Below, one piece after another: positions 8,885 through 17,121 of a stretch of 64,000 nt of DNA. The position numbers and the translations under genes are program-made. The stretch comes from Polyangia bacterium (GTDB lineage Bacteria; Myxococcota_A; Polyangia; Nannocystales; Nannocystaceae), in the NCBI GenBank assembly GCA_030429545.1, contig JAUIFF010000001.1, positions 19,599 to 83,598 on the forward strand, read 5' to 3'. The notes beneath the pieces are model-generated. The model made no database searches and was not told where the DNA came from. It saw only the letters and a list, made by a program, of their open reading frames with translations. How positions within the stretch are numbered: position 1 is the stretch's first letter; each line of letters starts with the position of its first letter.

Positions 8885-8912
8885 AAAAAGAAGTAACCGC
8901 TATCTCACTGCC
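8885..8912 (-). repeat. Y-stem module, copy 2 (3' tail of the RNA)
   Basis: On the minus strand GGCAGTGAG (8912-8904) is followed by GTTACTTCTTTTT (8897-8885). The same pair of blocks occurs at 8961-8989. AGCGGT in this copy can pair with ACCGCT, and a preceding GGGGG can pair with CCCCC, both further 3' before the terminator. The block resembles the 5' strand of the Ro60-binding stem of vertebrate Y RNA (GGUAGUGAG in hY1), so it may be a Ro60-binding site. This is a comparison from memory. Confidence 0.6.
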
Positions 8913-8960
8913 CCCTCAGGGGATACCGGGAGCAGGATTCGAACCTGCAACCTACGTCTT

Positions 8961-8989
8961 AAGAAGAAGTAACCCCAATGCTCACTGCC
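8961..8989 (-). repeat. Y-stem module, copy 1 (inside the anticodon arm)
   Basis: On the minus strand GGCAGTGAG (8989-8981) is followed by GTTACTTCTTCTT (8973-8961). It lies within the 66-nt insert that replaces the anticodon loop of the tRNA-like domain. GGGG of this copy can pair with an upstream CCCC in the same insert (near 9015). Confidence 0.6.
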
Positions 8990-9068
8990 GCCGAAACGGA
9001 GAACCCTGCGCGGGGTGTTTTTCGTTGCTCTACCGTTGAGCTATCCCGGTGTGGATGCCCGGAGATAA

Positions 9069-9085
9069 AGCAGGGTCCGTACCAA
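9069..9085 (-). promoter_or_regulatory. Sigma-54-type (-24/-12) promoter for yrlA-rsr
   Basis: The minus strand reads TTGGTACGGACCCTGCT. Against the sigma-54 consensus TGGCACG-N4-TTGCW it has the exact GG-10 nt-GC spacing and two mismatches (C to T in the -24 block, T to C in the -12 block). The predicted start falls near 9058, about 8 nt before the tRNA-like acceptor stem. In enterobacteria the rsr-yrlA-rtcBA genes are sigma-54 dependent and driven by RtcR, which supports the call; the activator is not in this window. Confidence 0.7.
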
Positions 9086-9086
9086 G

Positions 9087-9289
9087 TTTGATTTTGAGTT
9101 GGTCATGTCTTAATAAAGTTATAAATATCAACATCTTGCTTGGCTTATGCAAAAAGTGAGCTCAATTTTGTTCCCAAACTTATCTCGAAAAAATTAGAAA
9201 ATTAGATAAATATATATCTGTAAATCTCTACTTCGCTAGAGCGAATTTGTCCGGTTGCCCAGGCTGGCAGCGGTATCATCACTCCCGCG
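9087..9289. promoter_or_regulatory. AT-rich divergent control region between yrlA-rsr and the formate dehydrogenase gene
   Basis: About 160 nt of strikingly AT-rich DNA in a GC-rich genome. It contains an inverted repeat TTATCT (9180-9185) / AGATAA (9204-9209) and a tighter one, TTCGCT (9232-9237) / AGCGAA (9240-9245), 44 nt before the formate dehydrogenase start. These may be enhancer or operator sites. No clear -35/-10 pair was assigned. Confidence 0.5.
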
Positions 9290-12172
9290 ATGCCCCAGCC
9301 ATCAAACGCGCCCGAATCGTCCGCTGAAACCCCAAAAACGCCGGTGAAATCGACGGTCACGTTGTCGATCGACGGCCGCGAGGTGACAGTCGAGAAGGGG
9401 GCAACGGTTTGGGATGCGGCGCAAAAACTCGGGATTGAGATTCCGGTGTTGTGCCACGACCCGCGCTACCGGCCTGTTGGCGTGTGCCGGATGTGTGTTG
9501 TCGATGTCGGTGGACGTGTCCTTACAGCCAGTTGCGTGCGGCCGGCGGAGCAGGGCATGCAGGTCACCGCAACGTCGCCGGGCCTCGACAAGCACCGCAA
9601 GATGTTGACCGCGTTGTTGATGGCTGACCAGCCGCAGACCCCGAGCCAGCGGCGGCCGCAGGGCAGTACACTGCATGTACTTGCAAATAACTATGGGGTC
9701 GCCGAGTCGACCGGTGCATGCGGCCCGCTGGGGTTGCCGCGTGGCAACGGGCGTGGCGTCGATAGGTCCTCGCCTGTTATCGGCGTTGACCACCAAGCAT
9801 GCATCCTGTGTGACCGCTGTATCCGTGGCTGTGACGAGTTGCAAAACAACGAGGTCATGACCCGGACTGGCAAGGGTTACTCGACCAAGATCGCGTTTGA
9901 CCTCAACCAACCGATGGGTTCGAGCTCGTGTGTATCGTGTGGGGAGTGTATGGATGCGTGCCCGACCGATGCCCTGGTCAACCGCGAAATTGCAGCGCCG
10001 ATCAAACGCCCAGCCGCATTGAAACAGGTCGATACCCTGTGTCCGTATTGCGGGGTTGGGTGCAGTGTTACCGCCCATGTCGACGAGGAGCGCAACCAGG
10101 TTGCGTGGATCGACGGCCGTGACTCGCGGGTGAGCGACCGCCGGCTTTGCGTGAAGGGGCGCTACGGATTTGACTATGCAACCCATGCCCACCGGCTGAC
10201 AGTGCCGTTGATCCGCCGCGACGACGCCTATCCCAAAGGGCCGCTTTCGGGTGCCGTCCGGCTAAAACGCGGACGTCGGCCGGGTGGACTTGTCGACTAC
10301 CGCGAGGTCTTGCCCGCGTTTCGTGAAGCCACCTGGGACGAGGCGCTCGATTTGGTCGCCAGCAAACTCAAGGAGATCCGCGAGACCTACGGCGGCCAGG
10401 CGCTGGCTGGATTTGGCTCGGCCAAGTGCAGCAACGAAGAGGCTTACCTGTTTCAAAAGTTGGTACGGGTTGGGTTTAAAACCAACAACGTCGACCATTG
10501 TACGCGCCTGTGCCATGCCTCTTCGGTTGCGGCCTTGATGGAAACCATTGGCTCTGGTGCCGTTTCGACGACTTTTCGCGATATCGAAAACAGTGATGTC
10601 GCGTTGCTGACGGGGACCAACACCACGGCCAACCACCCGGTTGCAGCAACGTTTTTCAAGCAGGCGGCCAAACGCGGGTGCAAGTTGATCGTCGTCGATC
10701 CGCACCGTCCGCGACTTGCCGACCACGCCTACCGCTACATCCGGATCAAGCCCGGGACCGATGTCGCGTTTTACAACGGGGTGATGCACGAGATCATCGC
10801 TCGTGGTCTCGTCGACGAGAAATTTGTGCGGGACCGTACGCTTAACTACGACGAGCTGTGCAAGGTTGTTGAGGACTACCCCCCGCGGGTGGCCGCCCAG
10901 ATCGCTGGAGTCACCGCCGAAGAAATCATTGACTGTGCAAATACATTTGGCTCTGCTAAGGCTGCCCTGGTGTTTTGGGGCATGGGCATCAGCCAGCATA
11001 CCCACGGGACCGATAACGCCCGAAGTCTGATTTCGCTGGTGCTGATGACCGGCAACGTCGGGCGGCCAGGAACCGGTCTACACCCACTTCGCGGGCAAAA
11101 CAACGTACAAGGGGCGAGTGATGCCGGGCTCATTCCGATGGTCTACCCCGACTATCAGGGGGTCACCAGCGACGATGTTCGCAACAAGTTTGAGGCTGCA
11201 TGGGGGACCGAGCTCGACCCGAAACCCGGCCTGACGGTCGTGGAAATCATGGCCGAGGCCCTCAAAAAAGACATCCGTGGGATGTACGTGATGGGGGAAA
11301 ACCCGTTTATCAGCGACCCCAATAGCAACAAGGTGCGCAAGGCCCTGTCGGCGCTCGACTTCTTGGTGGTACAAGATATTTTCCTGACGGAGACCGCCGA
11401 GTTTGCCGATGTCATTTTGCCGGCGTCTTCGTTTTTTGAAAAAACCGGTACATACACCAATACCGACCGCCGGGTGCAGATTGGCCGCCCGGTGTTGGAA
11501 CTCCCGGGGCAGGCGCGGCACGATTGGAAAATCACCTGCGAAATCGGCAAACGCATGGGAGCGCCGGGGTTTGAGTTTGCTTCGGTCGAAGACGTGTTTG
11601 CCGAGTTTACTGGGCTCACGCGCAACTACGCCGGGTTGACCTACGAGCACCTGGGGCTCGAGGGCAAGCTGTGGCCGTGCCCCGACCCGGTAGGTACCGA
11701 TGGCACGGTTGTGCTATTTGGCGAGAGTTTTCCGAGTGGTCGCGGAAAGTTTGTACCTGCAAATTTTGCCCCGGCGGCTGAGCTCCCAAGCCCCGAATAT
11801 CCGATGGTGCTGACGACCGGTCGCCTGCTCGAGCACTGGCACACCGGCACCATGACGCGGCGCTCAAAAGCCCTGCACACGATCGAGGGCGAGCCCCATG
11901 TCGATATCCACCCGGAGGACATGAAAAAGCTCGGGGTTGTGGCCGACGACTGGGTCGATGTCACCAGCCGCCGCGGCTCAATTACCCTCAAAGTCCGTGC
12001 CAGCCTAGCTCCTGGGCGTGGGGCCGTGTTTATCCCGTTTTGTTGGCGCGAGGCTGCTGCCAACGTCCTGACCATCGACGAGCTCGACCCCGCGGGCAAG
12101 ATACCCGAGTTCAAGTTTTGTGCTGTGCGTGTCGAAAAATCGCAACCCGGCGAAAGCTCGGCGGCCGAGTAA
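9290..12172 (+). CDS. fdhA: Formate dehydrogenase alpha subunit with NuoG-like Fe-S domain
   Basis: The 960-residue protein is laid out like the alpha subunit of NAD-linked, cytosolic Mo/W formate dehydrogenases. It has a [2Fe-2S] ferredoxin domain (CHDPRYRPVGVCRMC, about 55-70), two [4Fe-4S] binding blocks (CILCDRCIRGC and CVSCGECMDACP, about 170-225), a molybdopterin domain opening with LCPYCGVGCSV, and a C-terminal molydopterin-dinucleotide domain (TTGRLLEHWHTGTMT). The ligand to the metal is Cys408 in RLCHASS, so it is a cysteine, not a selenocysteine, enzyme. HTHGTDNARSL and LHPLRGQNNVQG are typical of this family. No NAD-binding (NuoF/NuoE-like) subunits are encoded nearby, so the electron acceptor is unknown. 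No clear Shine-Dalgarno precedes the ATG. A 177-residue membrane protein follows after 3 nt. Confidence 0.9.
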   Translation: MPQPSNAPESSAETPKTPVKSTVTLSIDGREVTVEKGATVWDAAQKLGIEIPVLCHDPRYRPVGVCRMCVVDVGGRVLTASCVRPAEQGMQVTATSPGLDKHRKMLTALLMADQPQTPSQRRPQGSTLHVLANNYGVAESTGACGPLGLPRGNGRGVDRSSPVIGVDHQACILCDRCIRGCDELQNNEVMTRTGKGYSTKIAFDLNQPMGSSSCVSCGECMDACPTDALVNREIAAPIKRPAALKQVDTLCPYCGVGCSVTAHVDEERNQVAWIDGRDSRVSDRRLCVKGRYGFDYATHAHRLTVPLIRRDDAYPKGPLSGAVRLKRGRRPGGLVDYREVLPAFREATWDEALDLVASKLKEIRETYGGQALAGFGSAKCSNEEAYLFQKLVRVGFKTNNVDHCTRLCHASSVAALMETIGSGAVSTTFRDIENSDVALLTGTNTTANHPVAATFFKQAAKRGCKLIVVDPHRPRLADHAYRYIRIKPGTDVAFYNGVMHEIIARGLVDEKFVRDRTLNYDELCKVVEDYPPRVAAQIAGVTAEEIIDCANTFGSAKAALVFWGMGISQHTHGTDNARSLISLVLMTGNVGRPGTGLHPLRGQNNVQGASDAGLIPMVYPDYQGVTSDDVRNKFEAAWGTELDPKPGLTVVEIMAEALKKDIRGMYVMGENPFISDPNSNKVRKALSALDFLVVQDIFLTETAEFADVILPASSFFEKTGTYTNTDRRVQIGRPVLELPGQARHDWKITCEIGKRMGAPGFEFASVEDVFAEFTGLTRNYAGLTYEHLGLEGKLWPCPDPVGTDGTVVLFGESFPSGRGKFVPANFAPAAELPSPEYPMVLTTGRLLEHWHTGTMTRRSKALHTIEGEPHVDIHPEDMKKLGVVADDWVDVTSRRGSITLKVRASLAPGRGAVFIPFCWREAAANVLTIDELDPAGKIPEFKFCAVRVEKSQPGESSAAE

Positions 12173-12175
12173 GCA

Positions 12176-12709
12176 ATGATCGAATTTGTCCTCGGTGTTG
12201 TGGCTGTGATCGGCGGGTATGGGATATTCCGCCTGTATCGGTCGCTGGCGGCGGCCCAGCGTTACCTCGAGGAGTCTGGCCAGGAGCCGCCGTTGCAGCT
12301 CGAACACTTGCCAGCCGATGTCGCCCGGGTTGCCCAGGACACACGGTCGCTTCGCTTGAGCCTCGAAGGTCCGCTACGTCAGGCCGAGGACCTGCTGCGT
12401 GTCGATTTGATGCGCACCCAGGATGATGTCGAGTCGGCCGCGCAGGTGTTTATGGACGCCTCACGCGAGGTTGCCGAGTGGTTGTACACGTTTGACCGCC
12501 TACCCGAGGCCAAGCGCCGAGAGTTGCGAGATGCCGGCATTGGTCCCGAGCGGATCAGGGCGGCAATGGAGGCCGAGAACTGGGCGTTTGAACTTTCCAA
12601 CCTCCGGGTTAAGGGCCGCCAGACAATGGACCTGCGGATCCGCAATATTGTCGAGGAACTCACGCGTGTCGAGGCGGCGTTGCAGACCCATTCGCGTGGC
12701 TATCGCTAG
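12176..12709 (+). CDS. Small membrane-anchored protein of unknown function, downstream of fdhA
   Basis: The 177-residue protein starts with a hydrophobic segment (FVLGVVAVIGGYGIF, about 3-18) and continues as a largely helical, charged, soluble domain rich in Arg/Glu with coiled-coil potential. I do not recognise a family. The start is 3 nt after the fdhA stop, so it is co-transcribed and probably coupled. A role as membrane anchor or chaperone for the formate dehydrogenase is possible, but only the gene order supports it. Confidence 0.7.
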   Translation: MIEFVLGVVAVIGGYGIFRLYRSLAAAQRYLEESGQEPPLQLEHLPADVARVAQDTRSLRLSLEGPLRQAEDLLRVDLMRTQDDVESAAQVFMDASREVAEWLYTFDRLPEAKRRELRDAGIGPERIRAAMEAENWAFELSNLRVKGRQTMDLRIRNIVEELTRVEAALQTHSRGYR

Positions 12710-12774
12710 TGTCCGCTTGCAGGCCGAAACACACATTTCTTGCCAGTATCGACAACTTCGCGCAGGGTTGTGGG

Positions 12775-13914
12775 GTGCGTGGCTCCGTGTCGATTGTGGC
12801 GTTGATGTTGCTCGCGGCCTCGGCCGGGGCCTGTGGACCGCGGGCCCAGCAAGACCCCGCGAGCCCGCAACCAACCGCGGCCAGTGGGGTCGAGCCGGGT
12901 GTTGAAGCCCCAGGCGACGTACCTTCACAGGCTGAAGACCAGCCTGATAAGGTCGACACGGCAACAGCGAAGACCACTGACGGCGACGATGCTAAAAAAC
13001 ATGTATCACCAAAAAAATCTGAGGCAATCGCCCGCGTGCTGGCGGCCAAGCCCGGGGATTCTACGTCGCTAGGCGCTCCCAACAACGGCGACCTCAAGGG
13101 GGGTATTGCCCTGCCGGCGACTGGCCCCGGTTACTTGGCAAACCCCAAAAAAGACCCGGACTCGCGCTATGGCACGGTAGAGCTTGTACAGGCAATTGTT
13201 CGTGCCGCCGAGGTTGTTGAACGCGAGTACCCCGGGGGGGAGTTGCTGGTAGGCGACCTCAGTCGGCCCGAGGGGGGCGTGATCAAGGGGCATGGCTCGC
13301 ACCAGGCGGGCCGCGATGTCGATGTGTTGTTTTACCTGCTCGACAGCGAAGGCAAGCCAATGCGCAGTGTCGCGGCGCCCCTCGACCCGGCGGGGGAGGG
13401 GACCGATTACAAAGACCTCGCCGACCCGAGCGACGATGTCCCGGTGAAGATCGATGTACCACGTACCTGGAAGTTTATCGAAGCCCTGCTTGCCCAGGAA
13501 CAAGTGTATGTGCAGAGGCTGTTTTTGGTCGAACATCTGCGCTCGATGTTGATTGATCATGCAACAAAGTCCGGTGCCCCCAAACCGATCATTGCACGCT
13601 TTGCCGACTTGACCTGCCAGCCAGGCTTCCCCCACGACGACCACCTGCACATTCGCCTGTTTTGCAGCCCCGAGGACATCTCAGCTGGCTGTCGGGACAT
13701 GAAACCGATCTATCCGTGGCACCAGGAATTACTGAAGGCTGCCGGGGTGAAGGCCAAGCTCGCCAGTGGCAAGCGGCGTAAGGGAATCAAGCTGACAAGC
13801 ACAAAAGAGGCCCGCGCCAAGGCCGGGCCGATGCACCAGGACGTGGTCGACTTTCTCGACCGCCGCGAGGCGTGGGTCCGCAAACCGCATCCCGGGCGCA
13901 AGTACTGTCGGTAG
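12775..13914 (+). CDS. M74 (MepA-like) penicillin-insensitive murein endopeptidase, lipoprotein
   Basis: Read from the GTG at 12775, the 379-residue protein begins with a signal sequence ending in a lipobox-like SAGAC. A low-complexity Gln/Pro/Ala/Thr spacer runs to about residue 95. The catalytic part shows HGSHQAGRDVDVLFYL (about 173) and DDHLHIRLFC (about 288), corresponding to the HxxxxxxD and DDHxHxR zinc-binding motifs of MepA-type LD/DD-endopeptidases. These cut peptidoglycan cross-links in the periplasm. The protein is longer than E. coli MepA because of the linker and a basic C-terminal extension. An upstream GTG at 12709 would give an N-terminus that does not look like a signal peptide. 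Confidence 0.82.
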   Translation: MRGSVSIVALMLLAASAGACGPRAQQDPASPQPTAASGVEPGVEAPGDVPSQAEDQPDKVDTATAKTTDGDDAKKHVSPKKSEAIARVLAAKPGDSTSLGAPNNGDLKGGIALPATGPGYLANPKKDPDSRYGTVELVQAIVRAAEVVEREYPGGELLVGDLSRPEGGVIKGHGSHQAGRDVDVLFYLLDSEGKPMRSVAAPLDPAGEGTDYKDLADPSDDVPVKIDVPRTWKFIEALLAQEQVYVQRLFLVEHLRSMLIDHATKSGAPKPIIARFADLTCQPGFPHDDHLHIRLFCSPEDISAGCRDMKPIYPWHQELLKAAGVKAKLASGKRRKGIKLTSTKEARAKAGPMHQDVVDFLDRREAWVRKPHPGRKYCR

Positions 13915-13953
13915 GCCACTTGCCGGAGCCGTGGATCTACGTTCGAGCCACAC

Positions 13954-14556
13954 CTACGCGGGCAAAAATGCCCTCAGGGTAATCGAGATACGTCTGCCAA
14001 TGTCGCGCGCAAAGTGGGGGACCTCGTGGGTCCATCGAAGATTGGTGGCGTAGGGAAGGATGAACACAGTGCCGTGCTTGGCCTCAAAGTCGTGACGCTC
14101 GTCGCCACGCCATTTTCGCAGGCGAAAGGTCCGGGTTTCACCAAGTGAGATCGTCACGATGGGTGCCCCAACGACCATGTTCCGCGTACTATCTCGATGT
14201 CGGCCGATGTAGTGACGACAGGCGGCGTCGTACCAGTTGAGCAGGATTCCATTCAGTTGACCGTGGATCTGATGTTTGGACCAATGCAGCAAAGGCTCGA
14301 GGATGTTCGGCACGGGCAAGGCACGGTTGGTACGACCGGTGTAGTGGTAGTCCATGCCGTAGGCCTGTTGCCAGCGCGGTGTCTTGACCCGGCGACCATG
14401 GATCGAAATCTCGTGGTAGTCGGCCGGATGCAGTTGCCACAACGCGTCGAGTTGGGCCTGCCCGATCGCGATGTCGGCCGGCAACGACCCACTAAAAAAT
14501 GCGTCGTCACCGAGTCGGTGTTGATACATCTGAATGTGGGCGTAGTCGGTTGGCAT
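13954..14556 (-). CDS. AlkB-like 2-oxoglutarate/Fe(II) dioxygenase
   Basis: The 200-residue protein ends in the AlkB-type jelly roll. The Fe(II) ligands are likely H120 and D122 (GRHRDS) and H177 or H181 (WTHEVPH). The 2-oxoglutarate-binding arginines lie in RRISITLRAF (about 188-197). NWYDAACRHYIGRH is a good match to the NxY..g...i..H lead-in of AlkB. It probably repairs alkylated DNA or RNA bases by oxidative demethylation. It is convergent with the endopeptidase gene. The start ATG at 14556 gives a normal AlkB length. Confidence 0.82.
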   Translation of the reverse strand: MPTDYAHIQMYQHRLGDDAFFSGSLPADIAIGQAQLDALWQLHPADYHEISIHGRRVKTPRWQQAYGMDYHYTGRTNRALPVPNILEPLLHWSKHQIHGQLNGILLNWYDAACRHYIGRHRDSTRNMVVGAPIVTISLGETRTFRLRKWRGDERHDFEAKHGTVFILPYATNLRWTHEVPHFARDIGRRISITLRAFLPA

Positions 14557-15252
14557 GGGTGGAGCCTAGCAGGGGCATGGCCAACGAAGGAGTCTGGACC
14601 CGCGCACCTGCTCGCGTGTGGCCAGGCTGTTTTGTCGCAGGTTGGGTGGAAACACTGGGGCGCGAACAGGCGTCTATGGTTTGTCGCGGCGGTCTCCATG
14701 CAGGTGTCGCGTGGCCAGCGGACATACAGCGGAGCACGTACAACGCAGACCATTGAGTATGTTTTTGAGATCCGAGTTGGTCCCACCCTTCAAATGTGTG
14801 TGTGGCCCCTAGGCCCCATTAAAGATGTTGATACATGTAAAAATTGCGTGGCGACATGCCCCGTGCCGTATCGGTCGAGGTGGTTGGAATTGGAAAAAAC
14901 ATGTTCAAATGGACATGTATATGAATATGTCCTACCCCAAAAATGGAGCGAATTAAGGTGCGCATGACAATGTCTTATAGGTCATGTTTCCCGGAGAAAC
15001 GCTTGCGGGGACGGCCTGGAAGCCAGTGGGGGGTACAAGAGACAGGTCGCAAAGTCGACGCTAGGCCTAGCTCTCCTGCTAAATTATACGGGTGGAGCAT
15101 GTTGCAGGTTGTCGACGTATCGATTGCGCCGCCCCGCCGGTCGTTTCGTTTGCGGTACAACTTTGGAAGGCTTCTACAGCCGCTTTGGTTTCGCCGCGAC
15201 TCAACACCATTTACACGCGCCGTCCTGCGGGAAAGTCCTGGGTTGTTGAAAC
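14557..15252. other. Long intergenic region upstream of the diguanylate cyclase gene
   Basis: No convincing coding frame was found in about 700 nt. The stretch from 14760 to 15000 is comparatively AT-rich and has an inverted repeat GGACAT (14910-14915) / ATGTCC (about 14926-14931) plus repeated ACATGT. A GTTTC/GAAAC hairpin lies near 14990. It probably holds divergent promoters for the AlkB-like and cyclase genes. Confidence 0.4.
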
Positions 15253-17121
15253 ATGATGGAGCGTGAGATCAGCACGCGGATCATTCGCACGTTCTTGCGG
15301 TACGCCGAAAATGTCGGCGGACGCCAGGCTGTTGAGGCGTTGCTCGCCGGCGAAGAGGTCTCAGAAGCCGACTTGCTCGACGAGGTTGGCTGGGTGTCCC
15401 ACGCGTTCGAAGCTCGGGTGATGGACCGGCTTGCGGAGGTCACCGGGCGAGAGAACGCGCCCTACGAAGCTGGATTGTTTGGCGTGGAGACCGGTGGGTT
15501 TGGCACGCTAGAGGCCGTTGTACGGGCGTTTTTTGGCCCGTCCAAGGTCTATCAGCGGTTGCCGTGGATCGTCAATCGGATCGCCCAAGTCGGCGAGATG
15601 GAGCTGAAGGAGCTTCACAACCAAACGGCCACGTTGTCGTTTCGCTACCACCCGGGCTACACCGGCACCCGGGCACTTTGCCGCAATCGTCAGGGCATGC
15701 TCGCCGGGCTGCCTGGGTTGTGGGGGCTCGCACCGGCGACCGTTAGCGAGAAATCATGTATGTGCAATGGAGATGACCAGTGCACCTACGAGGTAACCTG
15801 GCAGCGACTCCCGTTTATTCGCCATCGTCGGGTGCTGTTGCTGGCGAGCGTGCTCGTTGCCGCGGTGTTGATGACGGTCAACGCCGCCACCGGGTGGCTT
15901 GGCCCCTCCATGTGGGTGGCCTTTGGTGCGGTCTGTTTTGTTGCGATCAGTTGGCTCCTAGGGCTCAGCCTAGATCTTGCCATGCGGACAGGTGAACAAA
16001 ACCTCGTGATCCAGCGGCAAAATCAGGCACTTTCGGCCCAGCTCGAGCAGATGCAAGCGATCAATACGCACCTCGAAGACCTTGTCGCAGCGAGGACTGC
16101 CGAGCAAGAGCTCGAGTTTACGCGCCTTCGCGGCCTCAACCGGCTCAGCCAGCAGCTCGGTGAAATCCTCGACAGCAAGGAGTTGTTGCTCGCGGTGCTC
16201 GAGGGCTCGCTCGAGTTGCTCGAGGGCACCGGGATTTGTGTGGTGCTCAACGAAGAAGTCGCTGGCGAGCTCGAGCTGCAGGACTATCCAAGTGAGGCGC
16301 TCGGGCAAAAAATTGGTCTATCGAAGCACCGCGAAGATGGTGTGTTGGTGTTCAAAAAAGGTGTGGTGCCGGTCGATGTCAACTCCGAGTTGGCGGCGTT
16401 TTGGCCCCACCCGGGACGCTCGCATGTCGAGCCGTCAACCCGCGGGCGCGGGGCTGTGATGCGCCTGCGTCTCGAGAGTGCAAGCACGGCATTTGGGATG
16501 TTGGCGGTGTGGCGCAAGGGCGACGACGCGACGTTCACCGAACGCGAGGCCAACCTCGCGGCGACAATCGCCGAGATTCTGTCGGGGGCATTCGCCACGG
16601 TGCATCGCTTTATTGAGAAGGAACGGTTGAGTATTACTGACGGGCTCACCGATTTGTATGTACACCGGCATTTTCGTGAGCTGCTGGTCAACGAGGTCGA
16701 ACGCTCCCATCGTTACGGCCACGCACTCAGCCTGCTATTTGTCGACCTCGACGACTTTAAGCAGGTCAACGACACCCTCGGGCACCTCGCTGGCGATGCC
16801 GTGCTTAAGGTGGTTGCGCATGCACTAAAAACGGAGTCGCGCTCGACGGATATTGTCGCCCGCTACGGCGGGGACGAGTTTGCCGTGTTGTTGCCGGGGG
16901 TCACCGGCAAGCAAGCCGTCAACTTCGCCCGCCGCATACAACAACGACTCAAGGTCGGGCCCGCGTGGGTCGGTGGCCACTCCATCCCCATCACGGTGAG
17001 CCTCGGGATCGGCGAGTATGTGGCGGGAGACGATGCCAACAGCCTGATCGACCGGGCAGACCGGGCGTTGTATCGGGCCAAGGACGCGGGCAAGAATCGG
17101 TTTGATTGCCAGGTGGCCTAG
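15253..17121 (+). CDS. Membrane diguanylate cyclase with V4R-like and GAF domains
   Basis: The 622-residue protein has four parts. The N-terminal 185 residues end in a Cys-rich CMCNGDDQCTYEV stretch like the V4R/heme-NO-associated sensor domains of myxobacterial signalling proteins. Two membrane segments lie at about 192-245. A coiled coil and a GAF-like domain follow (about 250-450). A GGDEF domain ends the protein. The active-site motif is RYGGDEF (G539-F543), and the inhibitory site RSTD sits five residues before it (R528-D531), so product inhibition by c-di-GMP is likely. It should make c-di-GMP from two GTP. An ATG at 15256 is an equally good start. Transcribed alone. Confidence 0.88.
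   Translation: MMEREISTRIIRTFLRYAENVGGRQAVEALLAGEEVSEADLLDEVGWVSHAFEARVMDRLAEVTGRENAPYEAGLFGVETGGFGTLEAVVRAFFGPSKVYQRLPWIVNRIAQVGEMELKELHNQTATLSFRYHPGYTGTRALCRNRQGMLAGLPGLWGLAPATVSEKSCMCNGDDQCTYEVTWQRLPFIRHRRVLLLASVLVAAVLMTVNAATGWLGPSMWVAFGAVCFVAISWLLGLSLDLAMRTGEQNLVIQRQNQALSAQLEQMQAINTHLEDLVAARTAEQELEFTRLRGLNRLSQQLGEILDSKELLLAVLEGSLELLEGTGICVVLNEEVAGELELQDYPSEALGQKIGLSKHREDGVLVFKKGVVPVDVNSELAAFWPHPGRSHVEPSTRGRGAVMRLRLESASTAFGMLAVWRKGDDATFTEREANLAATIAEILSGAFATVHRFIEKERLSITDGLTDLYVHRHFRELLVNEVERSHRYGHALSLLFVDLDDFKQVNDTLGHLAGDAVLKVVAHALKTESRSTDIVARYGGDEFAVLLPGVTGKQAVNFARRIQQRLKVGPAWVGGHSIPITVSLGIGEYVAGDDANSLIDRADRALYRAKDAGKNRFDCQVA

Larger units (their letters stand above)
8800..9058 (-). ncRNA. 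yrlA: YrlA-like Y RNA with a tRNA-like domain
   Basis: The minus strand holds an almost perfect tRNA outline. The acceptor stem is ACCGGGA (9050-9044) with TCCCGGT (8931-8925). The D arm is GCTC / AACGGTA / GAGC (9041-9027), with the invariant GG in its loop. The T arm is GCAGG / TTCGAAT / CCTGC (8948-8932), preceded by a 5-nt variable loop AGGTT. The anticodon stem is a short ACG (9025-9023) with CGT (8956-8954) that encloses 66 nt instead of 7, so it cannot be a normal tRNA. Bases after the discriminator A are TCC, not CCA. A second region (8923-8828) lies between the acceptor stem and the terminator. Bacterial YrlA RNAs, encoded next to rsr, are known to carry such a tRNA-like domain. The 5' end is placed 12 nt after a sigma-54-like -12 element. 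Length and processing are inferred. Confidence 0.85.

Noticed and set aside
8925..9050. Ordinary tRNA gene, or a tRNA with a small intron, on the minus strand
   Set aside because: The acceptor, D and T arms are fine, but the anticodon arm holds 66 nt with a Y-like repeat, no CCA follows, and the position next to a TROVE gene fits a YrlA RNA better. The insert is far too short for a group I intron.
10511..10513. Selenocysteine codon in the formate dehydrogenase
   Set aside because: The active-site codon is TGC (Cys408), not TGA.
14980..15110. c-di-GMP (GEMM-I) riboswitch before the diguanylate cyclase gene
   Set aside because: A CGCAAAG motif and a GGCC block are present near 15050, but the paired first helix, the GNRA tetraloop and the receptor strand of the class could not be found.
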